A stretch of 64,000 nt of DNA from Sphingomonas sp. (GCA_017304655.1 JAFKLY010000002.1:124001-188000); one strand, 5' to 3'. Positions 35,945-46,792 are shown, counted from the stretch's first letter. The notes: a model not told the origin generated them from the letters alone. Made by a program: numbers and translations.

Positions 35945-37261
35945 TCAGCGTTTGGCGCTTACCAGCAGCTTGTCGATCTTGCGCCCGTCCATGTCGACGA
36001 TCTCGAAGCGCCAGCCCTGTTCAGTGAAGTGCTCACCTTCCTCCGGCAGTCGCTTCAGCACATGCAGCGCGTAGCCGGCGACGGTCGCAAAGTCGCGGTC
36101 TTCCGGTAGGGTGAAGTCCAGTCGCTCGGCGAGAGCGTCCACCGGCATCTGCCCCGAGACGAGCAACGATCCGTCCTCGCGCTCGGTCACCAGCGGCTGG
36201 GCATAGAGGTCCTTGTCGGACACGAACTCGCCAGCGATGGCGGACATGAGGTCGGCCGGGGTCACGATCCCCTCGAAATGCCCATATTCATCATGGACCA
36301 TCACCATCGGCACGTCCGCCTCGCGCAGGCGATTGAGCGCATCCATCGCGTCCACCTGATCGGGCACGATCGAGACCGGGCGCATCAGGGCGCGCAGGTC
36401 GAGCGCCTGCCCGCGAAACAGAGCGGCCATCACGTCGCGCGCCTGCACGACGCCGATGATATCCTCCACGCCGCCCTGAGCCACCGGCAGACGCGTGTGC
36501 GGCGTGGCGAGCAGCGTCTCGCGCAGAACCTCGGGCGCTGCGTCCGCGTCGAGCCAGTCGACATCGGTGCGCGGGGTCATCACTTCGCGCACCGGCCGGT
36601 CCGCCAGGCGCACGACGCCGGAGATGATCGCGCGTTCGCTCTCCTCGATCACGCCATGATGGCTCGCCTCGGCGACGATGAGCTGCAGTTCCTCCGCCGT
36701 CACGTGGTTGGGCGCGTCGCTCTTCATGCGGAACAGGCGGAAGATGAGGGCGCTCGATTGTTCGAGCAGCCACACGAGCGGCGCGGTCGCCCGTGCCAGC
36801 AGCACCATGAGCGGCGCCATCAGCACGGCGAGCGGCTCCGGATTGCGCAGCGCATATTGCTTGGGCACCAGCTCGCCGATGATCAGTGACACATAAGTGG
36901 TGAGGATGATGGCGACAGCAAAGCCGACATTCTCGCCCGTTTCGGCGGACAGGGCGAACAGATGCTGCAGGATCGCGCCGAGCGGCCCGCCCAGCTTCTC
37001 GCCGGAGAACGCGCCGGCGAGAACACCGATACCGGTGATGCCGATCTGCACCGTGGAGAGAAACTTGCCAGGATCGGCCGAGAGATCGAGCGCGGCCTTG
37101 GCGCCGCGCTTACCGACCTTGGCCATGGCCTGCAGGCGCGGCCGGCGCGCCGAGACGATGGCCAGTTCGGACATGGCGAACAGGCCGTTGAGCGCGATCA
37201 GCGCGAGCACGATCGCGGCGTCGATCCAGGGGAAGGCGGGAAAGGTTTGAGCGGCGTCCAT
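35945..37261 (-). CDS. CorC/HlyC-type membrane protein with DUF21 and CBS domains
   Basis: A 438-residue inner-membrane protein of the CNNM/CorC family, linked to magnesium or cobalt efflux. An N-terminal DUF21 domain with about four membrane segments (residues 10-190) is followed by a CBS pair (REVMTPRTDVDWLDAD, then VPMVMVHDEYGHFEGIVT) and a C-terminal CorC/HlyC domain ending in FEIVDMDGRKIDKLLV. The old name 'hemolysin' is historical. Start chosen at ATG 37261 (MDAAQT) with AAGGGA upstream. It is divergent from the OmpA-type lipoprotein gene and begins the ordinary chromosomal stretch. Confidence 0.9.
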   Translation of the reverse strand: MDAAQTFPAFPWIDAAIVLALIALNGLFAMSELAIVSARRPRLQAMAKVGKRGAKAALDLSADPGKFLSTVQIGITGIGVLAGAFSGEKLGGPLGAILQHLFALSAETGENVGFAVAIILTTYVSLIIGELVPKQYALRNPEPLAVLMAPLMVLLARATAPLVWLLEQSSALIFRLFRMKSDAPNHVTAEELQLIVAEASHHGVIEESERAIISGVVRLADRPVREVMTPRTDVDWLDADAAPEVLRETLLATPHTRLPVAQGGVEDIIGVVQARDVMAALFRGQALDLRALMRPVSIVPDQVDAMDALNRLREADVPMVMVHDEYGHFEGIVTPADLMSAIAGEFVSDKDLYAQPLVTEREDGSLLVSGQMPVDALAERLDFTLPEDRDFATVAGYALHVLKRLPEEGEHFTEQGWRFEIVDMDGRKIDKLLVSAKR

Positions 37262-37402
37262 GGCTGCGATCCCTTTAGACATTTTTTTACGCCGCGCCAC
37301 AACCGCCTGCGTCAATCCGTTCAGGGAACGATCAGGCGCGCGCGCTGTTAATGCAGCGGGTCTCGCGCAAGGGCGGGACGGAATTTTGATGGGAGAAGAA
37401 CC

Positions 37403-38083
37403 ATGACCACTCGCAGCCATTCGCGCGTTGCCCTGACGGCGGCCGCCATTGCTGCCCTGACTCTGTCGGGCTGCGTGACCGATCCGGAAACCGGCAATCG
37501 CAAGATTTCCAAGGCCGCGATCGGTGGCGTCGGTGGTGCTCTGGGCGGCTATCTGCTGGGCGATCTGCTCGGTGGCCGCAACGACCGCACGGAAAAGATC
37601 GTCGGCGCCGGCATCGGCGCGATCGCTGGTGCCGGCGTGGGCGCCTATATGGACGCTCAGGAAAAGAAGCTGCGTGAGCGCACCGCCGGCACGGGCGTGG
37701 ACGTGGTGCGGCAGGGCGACGATCTGCTGCTTCGCATGCCCTCAGGCATCACCTTTGCGACAGATCAGTCCGCCATCCAGCCGCAGTTCCAGCCTACGCT
37801 CGATCAGGTCGCCACGACCCTCGCCGAATATCCCAAGACGATGATCGACGTGCTCGGGCACACCGATTCGGATGGCAGTGAGGCGTATAATCTGGCGCTG
37901 TCGGAGCGCCGCGCGCAGAGCGTGGTCGCCTATCTCTCCAGCCATGGCGTCGCCTCCGTGCGCATGGCGACAAAGGGATATGGCGAAATGCAGCCGATCG
38001 CCAGCAACGAGACGGCGGCGGGCAAGGCGCAGAACCGCCGGGTCGAAATCAAGATTGTGGCGGCCGTGGAAGGCGCGAGCTGA
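37403..38083 (+). CDS. OmpA-family outer membrane lipoprotein (YiaD-like)
   Basis: A 226-residue lipoprotein. The signal ends in the lipobox LSGC (Cys24 region). Glycine-rich segments (GGVGGALGGYLLGDLLGG, then IGAIAGAGVGAYMD) form the glycine-zipper region at about 40-90. The C-terminal OmpA domain binds peptidoglycan: LGHTDSDGSEAYNLALSERRA with the invariant Asp and Arg, and NRRVEI. It tethers the outer membrane to the cell wall. Monocistronic between the CorC-type and MarC genes. Confidence 0.92.
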   Translation: MTTRSHSRVALTAAAIAALTLSGCVTDPETGNRKISKAAIGGVGGALGGYLLGDLLGGRNDRTEKIVGAGIGAIAGAGVGAYMDAQEKKLRERTAGTGVDVVRQGDDLLLRMPSGITFATDQSAIQPQFQPTLDQVATTLAEYPKTMIDVLGHTDSDGSEAYNLALSERRAQSVVAYLSSHGVASVRMATKGYGEMQPIASNETAAGKAQNRRVEIKIVAAVEGAS

Positions 38084-38139
38084 GCGCCCTTCCCGACCTC
38101 TGACCCGGTCGGCCTGACGGGCTGGAGCAGGCGTATTCG

Positions 38140-38760
38140 CTAGAGAATGCTTCCTTCCAGCCCGTCGAGCACGAACTGGACGGCGAGCGCGGCGAGGATG
38201 ACGCCGAGCAGCCGGGTAATCACCGCTTCCACCTGATTGCCGAACAGTCGCATGATCGGCGCAACGGCAAGCAAGGCGATGAGCATCAGCGCCAAATTGA
38301 CGCCAAGCGCCGCGAGCACGATCGCGCTTTCCTCGGCACCATGTGCCCGGGCCATCAGCAGCATGACGGTGGCGATCGATCCCGGCCCGGCGATCATCGG
38401 CATGGCCATGGGGAAGACAGACACGTCCTCGATCTCAGGCGTTTCCTTGATTTTCTGCGCCCGGTCCTCGCGCCGCTGGGTGCGCTTTTCGAACACCATG
38501 TCCATGGCGATGAAGAACAGCATGATGCCGCCCGCGATGCGGAAGGCTTCCAGGCCGATGCCGAGCGTGCGCAGCAGGTCCTCGCCGACGATAGCGAAGC
38601 CGAGCAGGATCAACGTGGCGATGAGCACCGCGCGGATCGCCATGCGGCGACGTTGCTGCGCGTCCGCGCCGGTGGTGAGACCATAGAAGATCGGCGCGCA
38701 GCCCGGCGGGTCGATCACCACGAACAGCGTGACGAAAGCGGAGAGGAACAGCTCCATCAT
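38140..38760 (-). CDS. MarC family integral membrane protein
   Basis: A 206-residue protein with six predicted membrane segments and the MarC/SnatA family features VIDPPGCAPIFYGLT near the start and FPMAMPMIAGPGSIATVML in the middle. The family is named after the mar locus, but it is not itself a resistance determinant; one homologue transports small neutral amino acids. The substrate here is unknown. The next upstream gene on this strand begins after about 20 bases. Confidence 0.9.
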   Translation of the reverse strand: MMELFLSAFVTLFVVIDPPGCAPIFYGLTTGADAQQRRRMAIRAVLIATLILLGFAIVGEDLLRTLGIGLEAFRIAGGIMLFFIAMDMVFEKRTQRREDRAQKIKETPEIEDVSVFPMAMPMIAGPGSIATVMLLMARAHGAEESAIVLAALGVNLALMLIALLAVAPIMRLFGNQVEAVITRLLGVILAALAVQFVLDGLEGSIL

Positions 38761-38782
38761 GGCGCGCGCATCGCCGCCACGA

Positions 38783-39544
38783 TCATCGCGCCGCGACCGG
38801 GACGACGACGCGTGTCACTGTCCGCTCGCTATCGCCTTCGCGCGTGGTCACTTCAAAGCTGTTCTCGGTCGCGCCTTTTATCCAGCGCCAGCGCAACGAT
38901 CCGTCAGCGGACCGGCCTTCCCCGCTCAAAGGTGGCGGATTGGGAATAAGTTCGGCCTTCTCGCGCGCTTTCTCGTCGGCCTTGCGGTCGCGGCGTCGCT
39001 CACCGGCCGATGGCCCGTCGCGGTCGGGTCCCATCATTGCTCTGCCACGGCCGCATTGCGCCACCTTGCCATCGATGATCGGGTCCTCCTGGCGCGGCGT
39101 CTTGGCGTCACTGCCGAAATCGAGGATCCATTTGAAGCTGCCGTCCGACTGGCGACGCCAGATGGTGTTGAAGGTTCCGCTCTGACCGTTGGGACCGGTC
39201 CACGGACCGGTCGAGAGCGCATAGCCGCCGTCGCAGGAGACGACCACGCGATAGGGTTGCCAGGCGAGCGCCTTTGGCGGATCGGCGCGCTTCTTGAGCC
39301 AGCTCTGCGCATTGACCGCGTCCGGCACGAACATCACCGCATCCTTGTCCGCTGTTTCGCGGAAGGCGGTCCATTGACCCTTTTCCTGAGCGAGGCGCGC
39401 AAAGCCCAGCTCGGCGGCGACGACGGCGCTGGGATTTGGCATGTCGGGGCCTGCAGGGCCGCGCCGGCCGCGCGGCTGCGCATCGCCGGCCGCCGCGCTG
39501 GCAAGCAACGCGGCGGCGATGGCAAGGCTGAGAACCCGGATCAA
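38783..39544 (-). CDS. Exported hypothetical protein (DUF4440/NTF2-like fold likely)
   Basis: A 253-residue protein with a signal peptide (cleavage near GDAQP). The central part ([22 protein letters not shown], later [10 protein letters not shown] and TFNTIWRR) has the layout of SnoaL/DUF4440-type NTF2-like domains. It is followed by a charged, Arg/Lys-rich linker (residues about 178-200). No catalytic residues were identified. It overlaps folD by 4 bases, so it is cotranslated with a core metabolic gene, probably by operon accident. Function unknown. Confidence 0.75.
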   Translation of the reverse strand: MIRVLSLAIAAALLASAAAGDAQPRGRRGPAGPDMPNPSAVVAAELGFARLAQEKGQWTAFRETADKDAVMFVPDAVNAQSWLKKRADPPKALAWQPYRVVVSCDGGYALSTGPWTGPNGQSGTFNTIWRRQSDGSFKWILDFGSDAKTPRQEDPIIDGKVAQCGRGRAMMGPDRDGPSAGERRRDRKADEKAREKAELIPNPPPLSGEGRSADGSLRWRWIKGATENSFEVTTREGDSERTVTRVVVPVAAR

Positions 39545-40437
39545 ATGTCCTTCGGCGCGGGGAAGCCCGCGCGGATATAGGCCGCGACCAGCGTGTTGCG
39601 CAGCAGCACGGCGATGGTCATGGGGCCAACACCACCCGGCACTGGCGTGATCGCGGCGCAGTGGCTGATCGCCTCGGCCGTGGCGACGTCGCCGACGATC
39701 TTGGTCTTGCCTTCCTCTTCGGCCGGTACGCGGTTGATGCCCACGTCGATTACGGTCGCGCCGGGCTTGATCCAGCTGCCCTTGACCATTTCCGGGCGGC
39801 CCACCGCAGCTACGACGATGTCGGCGCGGTGGACGACGCTTGCGAGGTCATGGGTGCGGCTGTGTGCCACCGTCACGGTGCAGCTCTCGCCCAGCAGGAG
39901 CTGCGCCATCGGCTTGCCGACGATGTTCGAGCGGCCGACGACCACGGCTTCCTTGCCGGAAAGGTCGCCCAGCTCGCCCTTCAGCAGCATCAGGCAGCCG
40001 AGCGGGGTGCAGGGCACCAGCGCGGTCGGGTCGCCCACGGCCAGCTTGCCGGCGTTGACGACATGGAAGCCGTCTACATCCTTGGCGGGGTCGATCGTGG
40101 CGATCACCGCCTTGTCGTCGAGATGCTTGGGCAGCGGTAGCTGGACCAGGATGCCGTCGACGCGGTCGTCTGCGTTCAGCTCCTCGACCAGCTCGATCAG
40201 CTCTTCCTGACTGATTGTGGCGGGGCGCTTGAACTCCAGGCTTTCCATGCCGACTTCAACGGTGGCCTTGCCCTTGGAGCGCACATAGACGCTGCTCGCC
40301 GGGTCTTCGCCCACGAGGACGACGGCCAGGCCGGGCTTGCGGCCGGTCTTGCCGGTGAAGTCCGGCACGATGTCGGCGATGCGCCCGCGCAACTTGGCCG
40401 CAAATGCCTTGCCGTCGATTTCCTTGCCCAACGTCAT
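39541..40437 (-). CDS. folD: Bifunctional methylenetetrahydrofolate dehydrogenase/cyclohydrolase
   Basis: Interconverts 5,10-methylene-, methenyl- and 10-formyl-tetrahydrofolate with NADP, in the cytoplasm. 298 residues, typical length. Signatures: [11 protein letters not shown] (catalytic Lys in the YxxxK motif), [40 protein letters not shown] and [11 protein letters not shown]. The start overlaps the stop of the upstream DUF167 gene (ATGA). Confidence 0.97.
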   Translation of the reverse strand: MTLGKEIDGKAFAAKLRGRIADIVPDFTGKTGRKPGLAVVLVGEDPASSVYVRSKGKATVEVGMESLEFKRPATISQEELIELVEELNADDRVDGILVQLPLPKHLDDKAVIATIDPAKDVDGFHVVNAGKLAVGDPTALVPCTPLGCLMLLKGELGDLSGKEAVVVGRSNIVGKPMAQLLLGESCTVTVAHSRTHDLASVVHRADIVVAAVGRPEMVKGSWIKPGATVIDVGINRVPAEEEGKTKIVGDVATAEAISHCAAITPVPGGVGPMTIAVLLRNTLVAAYIRAGFPAPKDI

Positions 40438-40757
40438 TGTCTGTTTCGCTCCTCTTCAGCGATCTCTCTCAAAGACTCCTCGGTCCGCTTGTCCGCGTCC
40501 GAAATACGCAGGCGCTTTAGCCGGTTGGTGTCACCTGTCTCCAGAAAAATCGTCGAGGACGGCACGCCGATCCGCTTGGCGAGCAGTGCGATCAATGCCG
40601 CATTGGCCTTGCCCTTGTCGGGCGGGGCGGTAACGCTGGCCTGCAGCCAGCGCTGCCCGGCAGCATCGGTGAACAGGCCGCCGATTCGCGCGCGGGCCGC
40701 CTTGGGCGTCAGGCGCAGGGCCAGCAGCAGGTCGGCTCCGTCGCGACGGACCGGCAT
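40434..40757 (-). CDS. DUF167 (YggU family) protein
   Basis: A 107-residue protein of the YggU family with the conserved core [22 protein letters not shown] and [10 protein letters not shown]. Function unknown; members often accompany yggT, as here (YggT gene 8 bases upstream). It is translationally coupled to folD. A start at 40757 gives a full-length domain. Confidence 0.9.
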   Translation of the reverse strand: MPVRRDGADLLLALRLTPKAARARIGGLFTDAAGQRWLQASVTAPPDKGKANAALIALLAKRIGVPSSTIFLETGDTNRLKRLRISDADKRTEESLREIAEEERNRQ

Positions 40758-40765
40758 GGGCCTGC

Positions 40766-41059
40766 CTACATCATGCTCTGAGCAAGGGCGGGAACGACGG
40801 CACGCTGGAGGATGATGATGATCAGCAGCACCACCATCGGCGAAAGGTCCAGCGCCCCCAGATCCGGCATGACACGGCGGATCGGCCGGTAAAGCGGCTC
40901 GGTCAGCTTATCGAGCGCGATCCAGATGCTGCGGACGATGTCATTGCTGGTGTTGATCACGTTGAAGGCGATGAGCCAGCTCAAAATGGCCTGCACGATG
41001 ATGATCCACCACGCGACGTTCAGCAGGATCATCAGCGTTTCGAGAAGGGCGAAAGCCAT
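40766..41059 (-). CDS. YggT family membrane protein
   Basis: A 97-residue protein with two hydrophobic segments and the YggT signature LTEPLYRPIRRVMPDLGALDLSPM. Members are linked to cell-division or osmotic-stress phenotypes, but the mechanism is not settled. It is the first gene of the yggT-yggU-folD group. Confidence 0.92.
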   Translation of the reverse strand: MAFALLETLMILLNVAWWIIIVQAILSWLIAFNVINTSNDIVRSIWIALDKLTEPLYRPIRRVMPDLGALDLSPMVVLLIIIILQRAVVPALAQSMM

Positions 41060-41196
41060 AAGGGCGTCCTGTTTTACAAGGGGGAGGGGGAAACACCGAG
41101 AGTCTAGCCCAGCTAATACACCGGGGACAAGTCGGTTGGATGACCGGGGACTTGCCGGTGCCAGGAGCGGGCGGAGCGGTGGGCGCTCCGGGCCGC

Positions 41197-42102
41197 TTAC
41201 AGATGCACCAGCGTGCCGGCTCCCTGCCGCGTGAAGATCTCCAGCAGCATCACATGCGGCACGCGCCCGTCGAGGATGACTGCTGCCTCCACGCCGCCCT
41301 CGGCCGCGCGCACGCAGGTCTCCACCTTGGGGATCATGCCGCCGGAGATGGTGCCGTCCGCGACCAGCGTCGCGATCTTGGCGGGGTCGAGGTCGGAGAG
41401 CAGTTCCTTGTCCTTGCTCAGCACGCCGGGCACGTCTGTCAGCAGGAAGAAGCGCTTGGCCTTGAGTTCGGCGGCGATGGCGCCGGCCATGGTGTCCGCG
41501 TTGACGTTGTAGGTCTGGCCGTCCGTGCCGATGCCCACCGGCGCGACGACGGGGATGATGCCTTCGCGCGAGAGCGAGTCGAGGATACGCCGGTCGACCT
41601 TCACCGGATCGCCGACAAAACCCAGGTCGACATTACGTTCGATGCCGCTATTGGGGTCCGCCTCACGCTTGCCCGCCACCTTCTCGCACAGGACGAGGCT
41701 GGCATCCTTGCCGGAAATGCCGACCGCGCGGCCGCCGGCGCCGGCGATCCAGCCGACGATTTCCTTGTTGATCGAGCCGGCGAGAACCATCTCGGCCACG
41801 GCCGCCGTCTCCGCGTCGGTCACGCGCAGCCCGCCGACGAACTTGCTCTCGACACCCAGCTTCTTGAGCATCGCGCCGATCTGCGGCCCGCCGCCGTGCA
41901 CCACCACGACATTGATGCCGACCATCTTCATCAGGACCACGTCCTCGGCGAAGTCGCGCGCCGCTTCCGGGTCACCCATGGCATGGCCGCCATATTTCAC
42001 GACGAAGGTCTCGCCCGCATATCGCTGCATGTAGGGCAGCGCTTCGGTGAGGGTCTCGGCCTTGGCGAGCAGGGCGGGGTCGGGCGCGTAGCGATCGGTC
42101 AT
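41197..42102 (-). CDS. argB: Acetylglutamate kinase
   Basis: Phosphorylates N-acetyl-L-glutamate in arginine biosynthesis. 301 residues from the chosen ATG 42102 (MTDRYAPD); the frame also allows ATG 42138. Signatures: [10 protein letters not shown] (nucleotide-binding Lys), [32 protein letters not shown] and GMIPKVE. The length agrees with alphaproteobacterial ArgB. It is not in an arg operon here. Confidence 0.95.
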   Translation of the reverse strand: MTDRYAPDPALLAKAETLTEALPYMQRYAGETFVVKYGGHAMGDPEAARDFAEDVVLMKMVGINVVVVHGGGPQIGAMLKKLGVESKFVGGLRVTDAETAAVAEMVLAGSINKEIVGWIAGAGGRAVGISGKDASLVLCEKVAGKREADPNSGIERNVDLGFVGDPVKVDRRILDSLSREGIIPVVAPVGIGTDGQTYNVNADTMAGAIAAELKAKRFFLLTDVPGVLSKDKELLSDLDPAKIATLVADGTISGGMIPKVETCVRAAEGGVEAAVILDGRVPHVMLLEIFTRQGAGTLVHL

Positions 42103-42168
42103 GCGCGCGCGTTTAGGGCCAATGGCCGAAGCACGCAAGAAAAGGGGTGTGCTGCCGGAGAGCCGGTT

Positions 42169-42513
42169 TCAGTCCGCCGCCGCACCAAGGCGATCGAGCC
42201 AGGCGCGTGCCTGCTTCGGCTCGCCAACGGCATGGGCGCTCACCTTGCCGCGCGCGCCGAGAAATTCCTGATGCAGCGGAAAGGGCGGCATCGCCAGCCG
42301 CTCACGCAATGTGTCGATCGCTTCGGCGATCTCGCTCAGTTGCGCGATCACCGGTGCCGCACTGGCGCGTGCCGATCGATCGTCATTGTGTCCGAAGAGA
42401 CCCCATTTGCCCGATGCGGTCACGGTCAGCGCGGCGATGAGCGCTGTGCGATACTCATCCTCCAGTTCTGCGCGCCGGCTCTCCATCCGTTCCAGTCGAT
42501 CGGCTCTGGCCAT
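42169..42513 (-). CDS. Conserved hypothetical protein
   Basis: A 114-residue, mostly helical soluble protein (MARADRLERMESRRAELEDEY at the start, coiled-coil-like, then GKWGLFGHNDD). No domain was recognised. The frame is free of stops on the coding strand with sphingomonad-like composition, and it lies 4 bases after the queuosine-precursor transporter gene, so it is likely real and cotranscribed with it. Confidence 0.65.
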   Translation of the reverse strand: MARADRLERMESRRAELEDEYRTALIAALTVTASGKWGLFGHNDDRSARASAAPVIAQLSEIAEAIDTLRERLAMPPFPLHQEFLGARGKVSAHAVGEPKQARAWLDRLGAAAD

Positions 42514-42517
42514 CGTT

Positions 42518-43174
42518 TTAGCGCTGCCCGTCCAGCTTCTTCCCCAGCGCCACGAAGGCGGTGATGAGCGGCGGCACGAGGATGATCGAGAGGACGACCT
42601 TGGTTGTCATCTGGCCGATCATCAGGTCGAGGATCGGCCGCTGGCCATAGAAGCTGATTGTGATGAACAGCAGCGTGTCGATGATCTGCGAAATGACGCT
42701 GGCGATCATGCCCCACACCCAAACCAGCCGACCGGTGCCCCCGGAGAGCCGGGAAAAGATCAGCACGTTGAGGCTTTGCGAAATGCCGTAGGAAATGAGG
42801 CCGGCCAGCATCATTCGGACATTTTGACCCACGACGATCGGAAACGCCTCGGCCAAAGGAGGATACATACCTTCATCAGTCGGTAGTTCTACGACAAGCC
42901 ATATGAGCAGCGCCGAAACGATCAGCGGTACGAAACCGAGGCGCACGAGCAAGGTGGCGATGCGCTGGCCATGGAGCGCCGCGACAGCACTGGAGAGAAT
43001 GACCAGGAGCAGGAAAGCGAAGATGCCGGCTTCCACCGCCAGCGGCCCCAGTGCCACCTGTTTGGCGCCCAGCACACCGGCGATGCAGACCATGCCGCCA
43101 TACAGCACCGAGAAGACGAAGAGCGACCAGGAAAGCGGCGACTGCGCGGTTGCGCTCGGTGTGGGTTCGGCCAT
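42518..43174 (-). CDS. Queuosine precursor transporter (YhhQ/QPTR family)
   Basis: A 218-residue membrane protein with about six helices. The family-typical segments are ILGAKQVAL-like near the start, GISQSLNVLIFSRLSGGTGRLVWVWGMIASVISQIIDT in the middle and FYGQRP. It imports 7-cyano-7-deazaguanine or a related base for tRNA queuosine modification. It is divergent from the NupC-type gene. Confidence 0.9.
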   Translation of the reverse strand: MAEPTPSATAQSPLSWSLFVFSVLYGGMVCIAGVLGAKQVALGPLAVEAGIFAFLLLVILSSAVAALHGQRIATLLVRLGFVPLIVSALLIWLVVELPTDEGMYPPLAEAFPIVVGQNVRMMLAGLISYGISQSLNVLIFSRLSGGTGRLVWVWGMIASVISQIIDTLLFITISFYGQRPILDLMIGQMTTKVVLSIILVPPLITAFVALGKKLDGQR

Positions 43175-43345
43175 GGCCTCGGCTTATCGGCTTTGTGCTG
43201 CGCTGGAAAGGGGTGAGCCGCGCGGCCCGCGCGTCGGCAAAAAGCCCTGTCGGTCGGGCGATGGACGCGCGCTCACGCGCCTGTATAAGGGGAGACCGTG
43301 CGCCGGTCGCTCGGGCAGGCGCGTCAGGGGACCCGTTTCATCTTC

Positions 43346-44674
43346 ATGCCCATCCTGATCGGCCTCGGCGGCATCGTCGCCATCCTCGCTCTTGCCGTCC
43401 TGCTCTCCAGCAATCGTCGCGCCATCCGCCCGCGCATCGTCGCGGCCGCGTTCGGCCTGCAGGCGGGCATTGCCGTTCTGGTGCTGTATGTGCCGGCAGG
43501 CAAGGCCGTGATCTCGGCGATGTCGGCGGGCGTCTCCAATCTGCTGCATTATGCGCAGGCCGGCACGGATTTCATCTTCGGTCCGCTCGCCCGGCCAGAC
43601 GTCGGTGGCACGAGCTTCGCCATCGCGGCGCTGCCGGTGATCATCTTCTTCGCCAGCCTCGTCTCCATCCTTTATTATCTCGGCGTCATGCAGTTCATCG
43701 TGCGCTGGGTCGGCGGCGCCATCGAGAAGGTGACCGGAGTCTCCAAGGTCGAGAGCCTGTGCGCGGCGGCCAACATCTTCGTGGGCCAGAGCGAGAGCCC
43801 GCTTGTCATCCGCCCTTATCTCGCCGGTCTCACGCCCGCGGAGCTCTTCACTGTCATGACCAGCGGCATGGCGGGTGTCGCCGGCACCATCCTTGCCGCT
43901 TATGCCTCGATGGGCATCAGGATCGACTATCTCCTGGCAGCCAGCTTCATGGCGGCGCCGGGCGGCATCCTGATGGCCAAGATCATCATGCCGGACGATC
44001 GCGCGCCGCCACAGGGCGAACTGCCGCTGGAGCCGATCGGCGAGAGCGACGTGCATCTGCCCGACGTGCGGATCAGCGGCCGGGGGCCGGCGGCGCTGTT
44101 GCCGGAAGGCACACCGGGCGAGCCGATGCCCGAGGCGAGCCATGACGAGGAGAAGCCCGCCAACATCATCATGGCGGCGGCGCAGGGCGCCCAGACCGGC
44201 GTCAAGCTCGCGGTCGCGGTGGGCGCCATGGTGCTGGCCTTCGTCGCACTGGTCGCGCTGGCCAACGGGCTGCTCGCCGGTGTGGGCGGCTGGTTCGGCT
44301 ATCCCGATCTCAGCTTCCAGATGCTGCTTGGCAAGCTGTTCGCGCCGGTCATGCTGTTGCTCAACATCCCGTGGAACGAAGCGCAGATTGCCGGCGGCCT
44401 GTTCGGCACCAAGGTCGTGCTCAACGAGTTCGTCGCCTATATCGAGCTGGGCGGCGCGCAGGCGCATCTCTCGCCCAACACCATCGCCATTGCCACCTTC
44501 GCATTGTGCGGCTTCGCCAATTTCTCGTCGATCGCCATTCAGATGGCGGTGACAGGCAATCTCGCGCCCAATCAGCGGCCGATGATCGCGAAGCTCGGCA
44601 TCAAGGCGCTGATCGCCGGCAGCCTTGCCAACCTGATGAGCGCGGCGCTGGCCGGATTGCTGCTGAATATCTGA
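43346..44674 (+). CDS. NupC/CNT family concentrative nucleoside transporter
   Basis: A 442-residue inner-membrane nucleoside:cation symporter. Family signatures: [17 protein letters not shown] (helical hairpin), [29 protein letters not shown] and [12 protein letters not shown] near the end. A hydrophilic insertion at about residues 210-265 separates the halves and is rich in acidic residues and proline. I prefer ATG 43346 (MPILIGL) to ATG 43298. Confidence 0.93.
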   Translation: MPILIGLGGIVAILALAVLLSSNRRAIRPRIVAAAFGLQAGIAVLVLYVPAGKAVISAMSAGVSNLLHYAQAGTDFIFGPLARPDVGGTSFAIAALPVIIFFASLVSILYYLGVMQFIVRWVGGAIEKVTGVSKVESLCAAANIFVGQSESPLVIRPYLAGLTPAELFTVMTSGMAGVAGTILAAYASMGIRIDYLLAASFMAAPGGILMAKIIMPDDRAPPQGELPLEPIGESDVHLPDVRISGRGPAALLPEGTPGEPMPEASHDEEKPANIIMAAAQGAQTGVKLAVAVGAMVLAFVALVALANGLLAGVGGWFGYPDLSFQMLLGKLFAPVMLLLNIPWNEAQIAGGLFGTKVVLNEFVAYIELGGAQAHLSPNTIAIATFALCGFANFSSIAIQMAVTGNLAPNQRPMIAKLGIKALIAGSLANLMSAALAGLLLNI

Positions 44675-44702
44675 CCCGGTGGCGGCCGGGCCGGGCCGCG
44701 CT

Positions 44703-45572
44703 TCAGCGCGTCGGCACCGGCTCCTCGCCGCTGTAGTCGTAGAAGCCCTTTCCGGTCTTGCGACCGAGCCAGCCGGCCTCGACATATTTGACGAGCAAAG
44801 GCGCGGGGCGGAATTTCGGGTCTCCGGTCGTCGTCTGGAGCACCTTGCAGATCTCTAGGCAGGTATCGAGCCCCACGAAGTCGGCCAGCGTCAGCGGGCC
44901 CATCGGGTGATTGAGGCCGAGGCGGATCGCCGTGTCGATGTCCTTCACATTCGCCACGCCCTCGCCGAGCGCAAAGATCGCCTCGTTAAGCAGCGGCATC
45001 AGGATGCGGTTCACGATGAAGCCCGGCGCATCGAAGGCGTGGACGACTTCCTTGCCGAGCGACTTGGCGAAGGTTTCAACTACGCGCACCGTTTCCGGCG
45101 CGGTCGCGAGGCCGCGGATCACCTCGATCAGCGCCATCACCGGCACGGGGTTGAAAAAATGCACGCCGATAAAACGCGCCGGGTCGATGCTCGCCTGCGC
45201 CAGTCGCGTGATAGGAATGGAGGAGGTGTTGGTGGCAAGAATGGCGCTCTCGCCCAGCAGCGGGCCAAGCTCGGCAAAGATCGCCCGCTTGATCTCCTCG
45301 CGTTCGGTCGCTGCTTCGATCACGAGGTCGCAGCTCGCAAAGGGGGTCAGATCGGCGAGCGGGGTGATCTTGGCCAGTGCCGTCTCCGCGTCGACGGCGT
45401 CCAGCTTGCCGCCGTCCACCGCGCGTTTGAAACGCTTGGCGATGCCTGCCTTGCCCGCTTCTGCGCGGGCGATGTCGATATCGCGCAGCAGCACGTCGTA
45501 GCCCGCCTGGGCAGACACCTGGGCAATGCCGGCGCCCATTTGCCCGGCTCCGATCACACCGATCTTGCGCAT
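44703..45572 (-). CDS. 3-hydroxybutyryl-CoA dehydrogenase
   Basis: NAD-dependent 3-hydroxyacyl-CoA dehydrogenase, 289 residues. The Rossmann motif [11 protein letters not shown] is at residues 7-17, followed by TNTSSIPIT, the catalytic His in [11 protein letters not shown], and [10 protein letters not shown]. The C-terminal part ([18 protein letters not shown]) is the dimerisation domain. The start ATG 45572 (MRKIGVIG) follows GGAG. It acts in PHB turnover or short-chain fatty acid metabolism. Confidence 0.94.
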   Translation of the reverse strand: MRKIGVIGAGQMGAGIAQVSAQAGYDVLLRDIDIARAEAGKAGIAKRFKRAVDGGKLDAVDAETALAKITPLADLTPFASCDLVIEAATEREEIKRAIFAELGPLLGESAILATNTSSIPITRLAQASIDPARFIGVHFFNPVPVMALIEVIRGLATAPETVRVVETFAKSLGKEVVHAFDAPGFIVNRILMPLLNEAIFALGEGVANVKDIDTAIRLGLNHPMGPLTLADFVGLDTCLEICKVLQTTTGDPKFRPAPLLVKYVEAGWLGRKTGKGFYDYSGEEPVPTR

Positions 45573-45640
45573 GTCGCTCCTTCCGCCGAAATCGCGCGAC
45601 AATCCGCGCTTGGCTCTACCTCACTGCCGTCAACTGCATT

Positions 45641-46768
45641 ATGATGCATGCGATGACAAGTTGTGTGGCCGCGCTCGGCCGAATCGGAGCGCTTGCCTTT
45701 TTGCTCGCGGCGTCGCCGCCGTCCCCGGCGCAGACGGTCCGTCCCGACGAGGCGCCGCTGCCCGAACCCGGAGCGCCGCGTGCCGGCGAGCCGACGCTGG
45801 GGCGCATCCAGATTTTCGAGGATTGGGCAGTGGGGTGCGACAATCGCCTCACCTGCAGCGCCGTCTCGCTTGTGCCCGATGGGGCGGGCGCGGCCTATTC
45901 GGTGCTGGTCACCATCCAGCGCAGCGGCGGCCCGGCGGGCGCCAGTGTGTTGCGCTTTCTGGGCGCGGACCAGCTCCGGGGAAAGATCGATATCGTTGTT
46001 GATAACCGATCATTGACCCGCGCCACGGCGGCACAGGATATGATCGAACTGACCGGCTCCAGCGCACTGGGCATCATCCGCGCGCTCGGCTCCAGCTATA
46101 CGTTCGAACTGCGCGAGAAGAAGAACGTCATCAGCGCGCCGTCGCTCCGGGGACTCTCCGGGGCGCTGCGCTACATGGACGAGCAGCAGGGCCGTGTCGG
46201 CAGCAAGGGCGCGCTGGCCGCGCTGGGCGAGGGCGCGGCCGATATGGCCAAGCCGGTCCCGCCCGATGCGGGTGTCGTCGGCATCCCGGTAGCGGTGGCC
46301 GACGATGTCCGGCCCGTTCTGACCGCGAGCGAGGAGGCCTCCGCGCGACACCTTGCCATGTGCGAGCAGCGCTTGGGCACGGACTATCCTCTCGAGACCC
46401 ACATGCTTGACGGGCAGCACGCGCTGGTGCTGCTGCCCTGCAATGCAGGCGCCTATAATGTCAGCGCTGTGCCGCTGATCGCGGTTGGCGGGGCTGGCCA
46501 GTGGCAGTTCCAGATCGCGCGGTTCGATCTCGCACCCGGTTTTACCGGTGATCCCGGCACGCCGCCGCTGATCGTTAATGCTCGCTGGAATCCATCGCGC
46601 GGCGAGTTGTCGAGCTTCGCCAAGGGGCGGGGCCTGGGCGACTGCGGCACAGCAGAGACCTATCGCTGGGATGGCACCCGCTTCCGCCTGACGGAAGCGC
46701 GCTCCATGCCGGTGTGCCGCGGCGCCTGGGAATGGCCGGTGCTCTATTCGGCGACCGCGCAGGGCTGA
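45641..46768 (+). CDS. DUF1176 family exported protein
   Basis: A 375-residue protein with a signal peptide (cleavage near SPAQT). The N-terminal half has an invasion-associated-locus-B-like layout (IQIFEDWAVGCDNRLTCSAVSL), and the C-terminal half matches DUF1176 (LPCNAGAYN, GRGLGDCGTAETYRWDG, CRGAWEWPVLY). Paired cysteines indicate periplasmic disulfides. Function is unknown. A bidirectional hairpin terminator separates it from the convergent gallate dioxygenase gene. Confidence 0.87.
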   Translation: MMHAMTSCVAALGRIGALAFLLAASPPSPAQTVRPDEAPLPEPGAPRAGEPTLGRIQIFEDWAVGCDNRLTCSAVSLVPDGAGAAYSVLVTIQRSGGPAGASVLRFLGADQLRGKIDIVVDNRSLTRATAAQDMIELTGSSALGIIRALGSSYTFELREKKNVISAPSLRGLSGALRYMDEQQGRVGSKGALAALGEGAADMAKPVPPDAGVVGIPVAVADDVRPVLTASEEASARHLAMCEQRLGTDYPLETHMLDGQHALVLLPCNAGAYNVSAVPLIAVGGAGQWQFQIARFDLAPGFTGDPGTPPLIVNARWNPSRGELSSFAKGRGLGDCGTAETYRWDGTRFRLTEARSMPVCRGAWEWPVLYSATAQG

Positions 46769-46792
46769 ACAAGCTGCCCGGCGCACGCACCA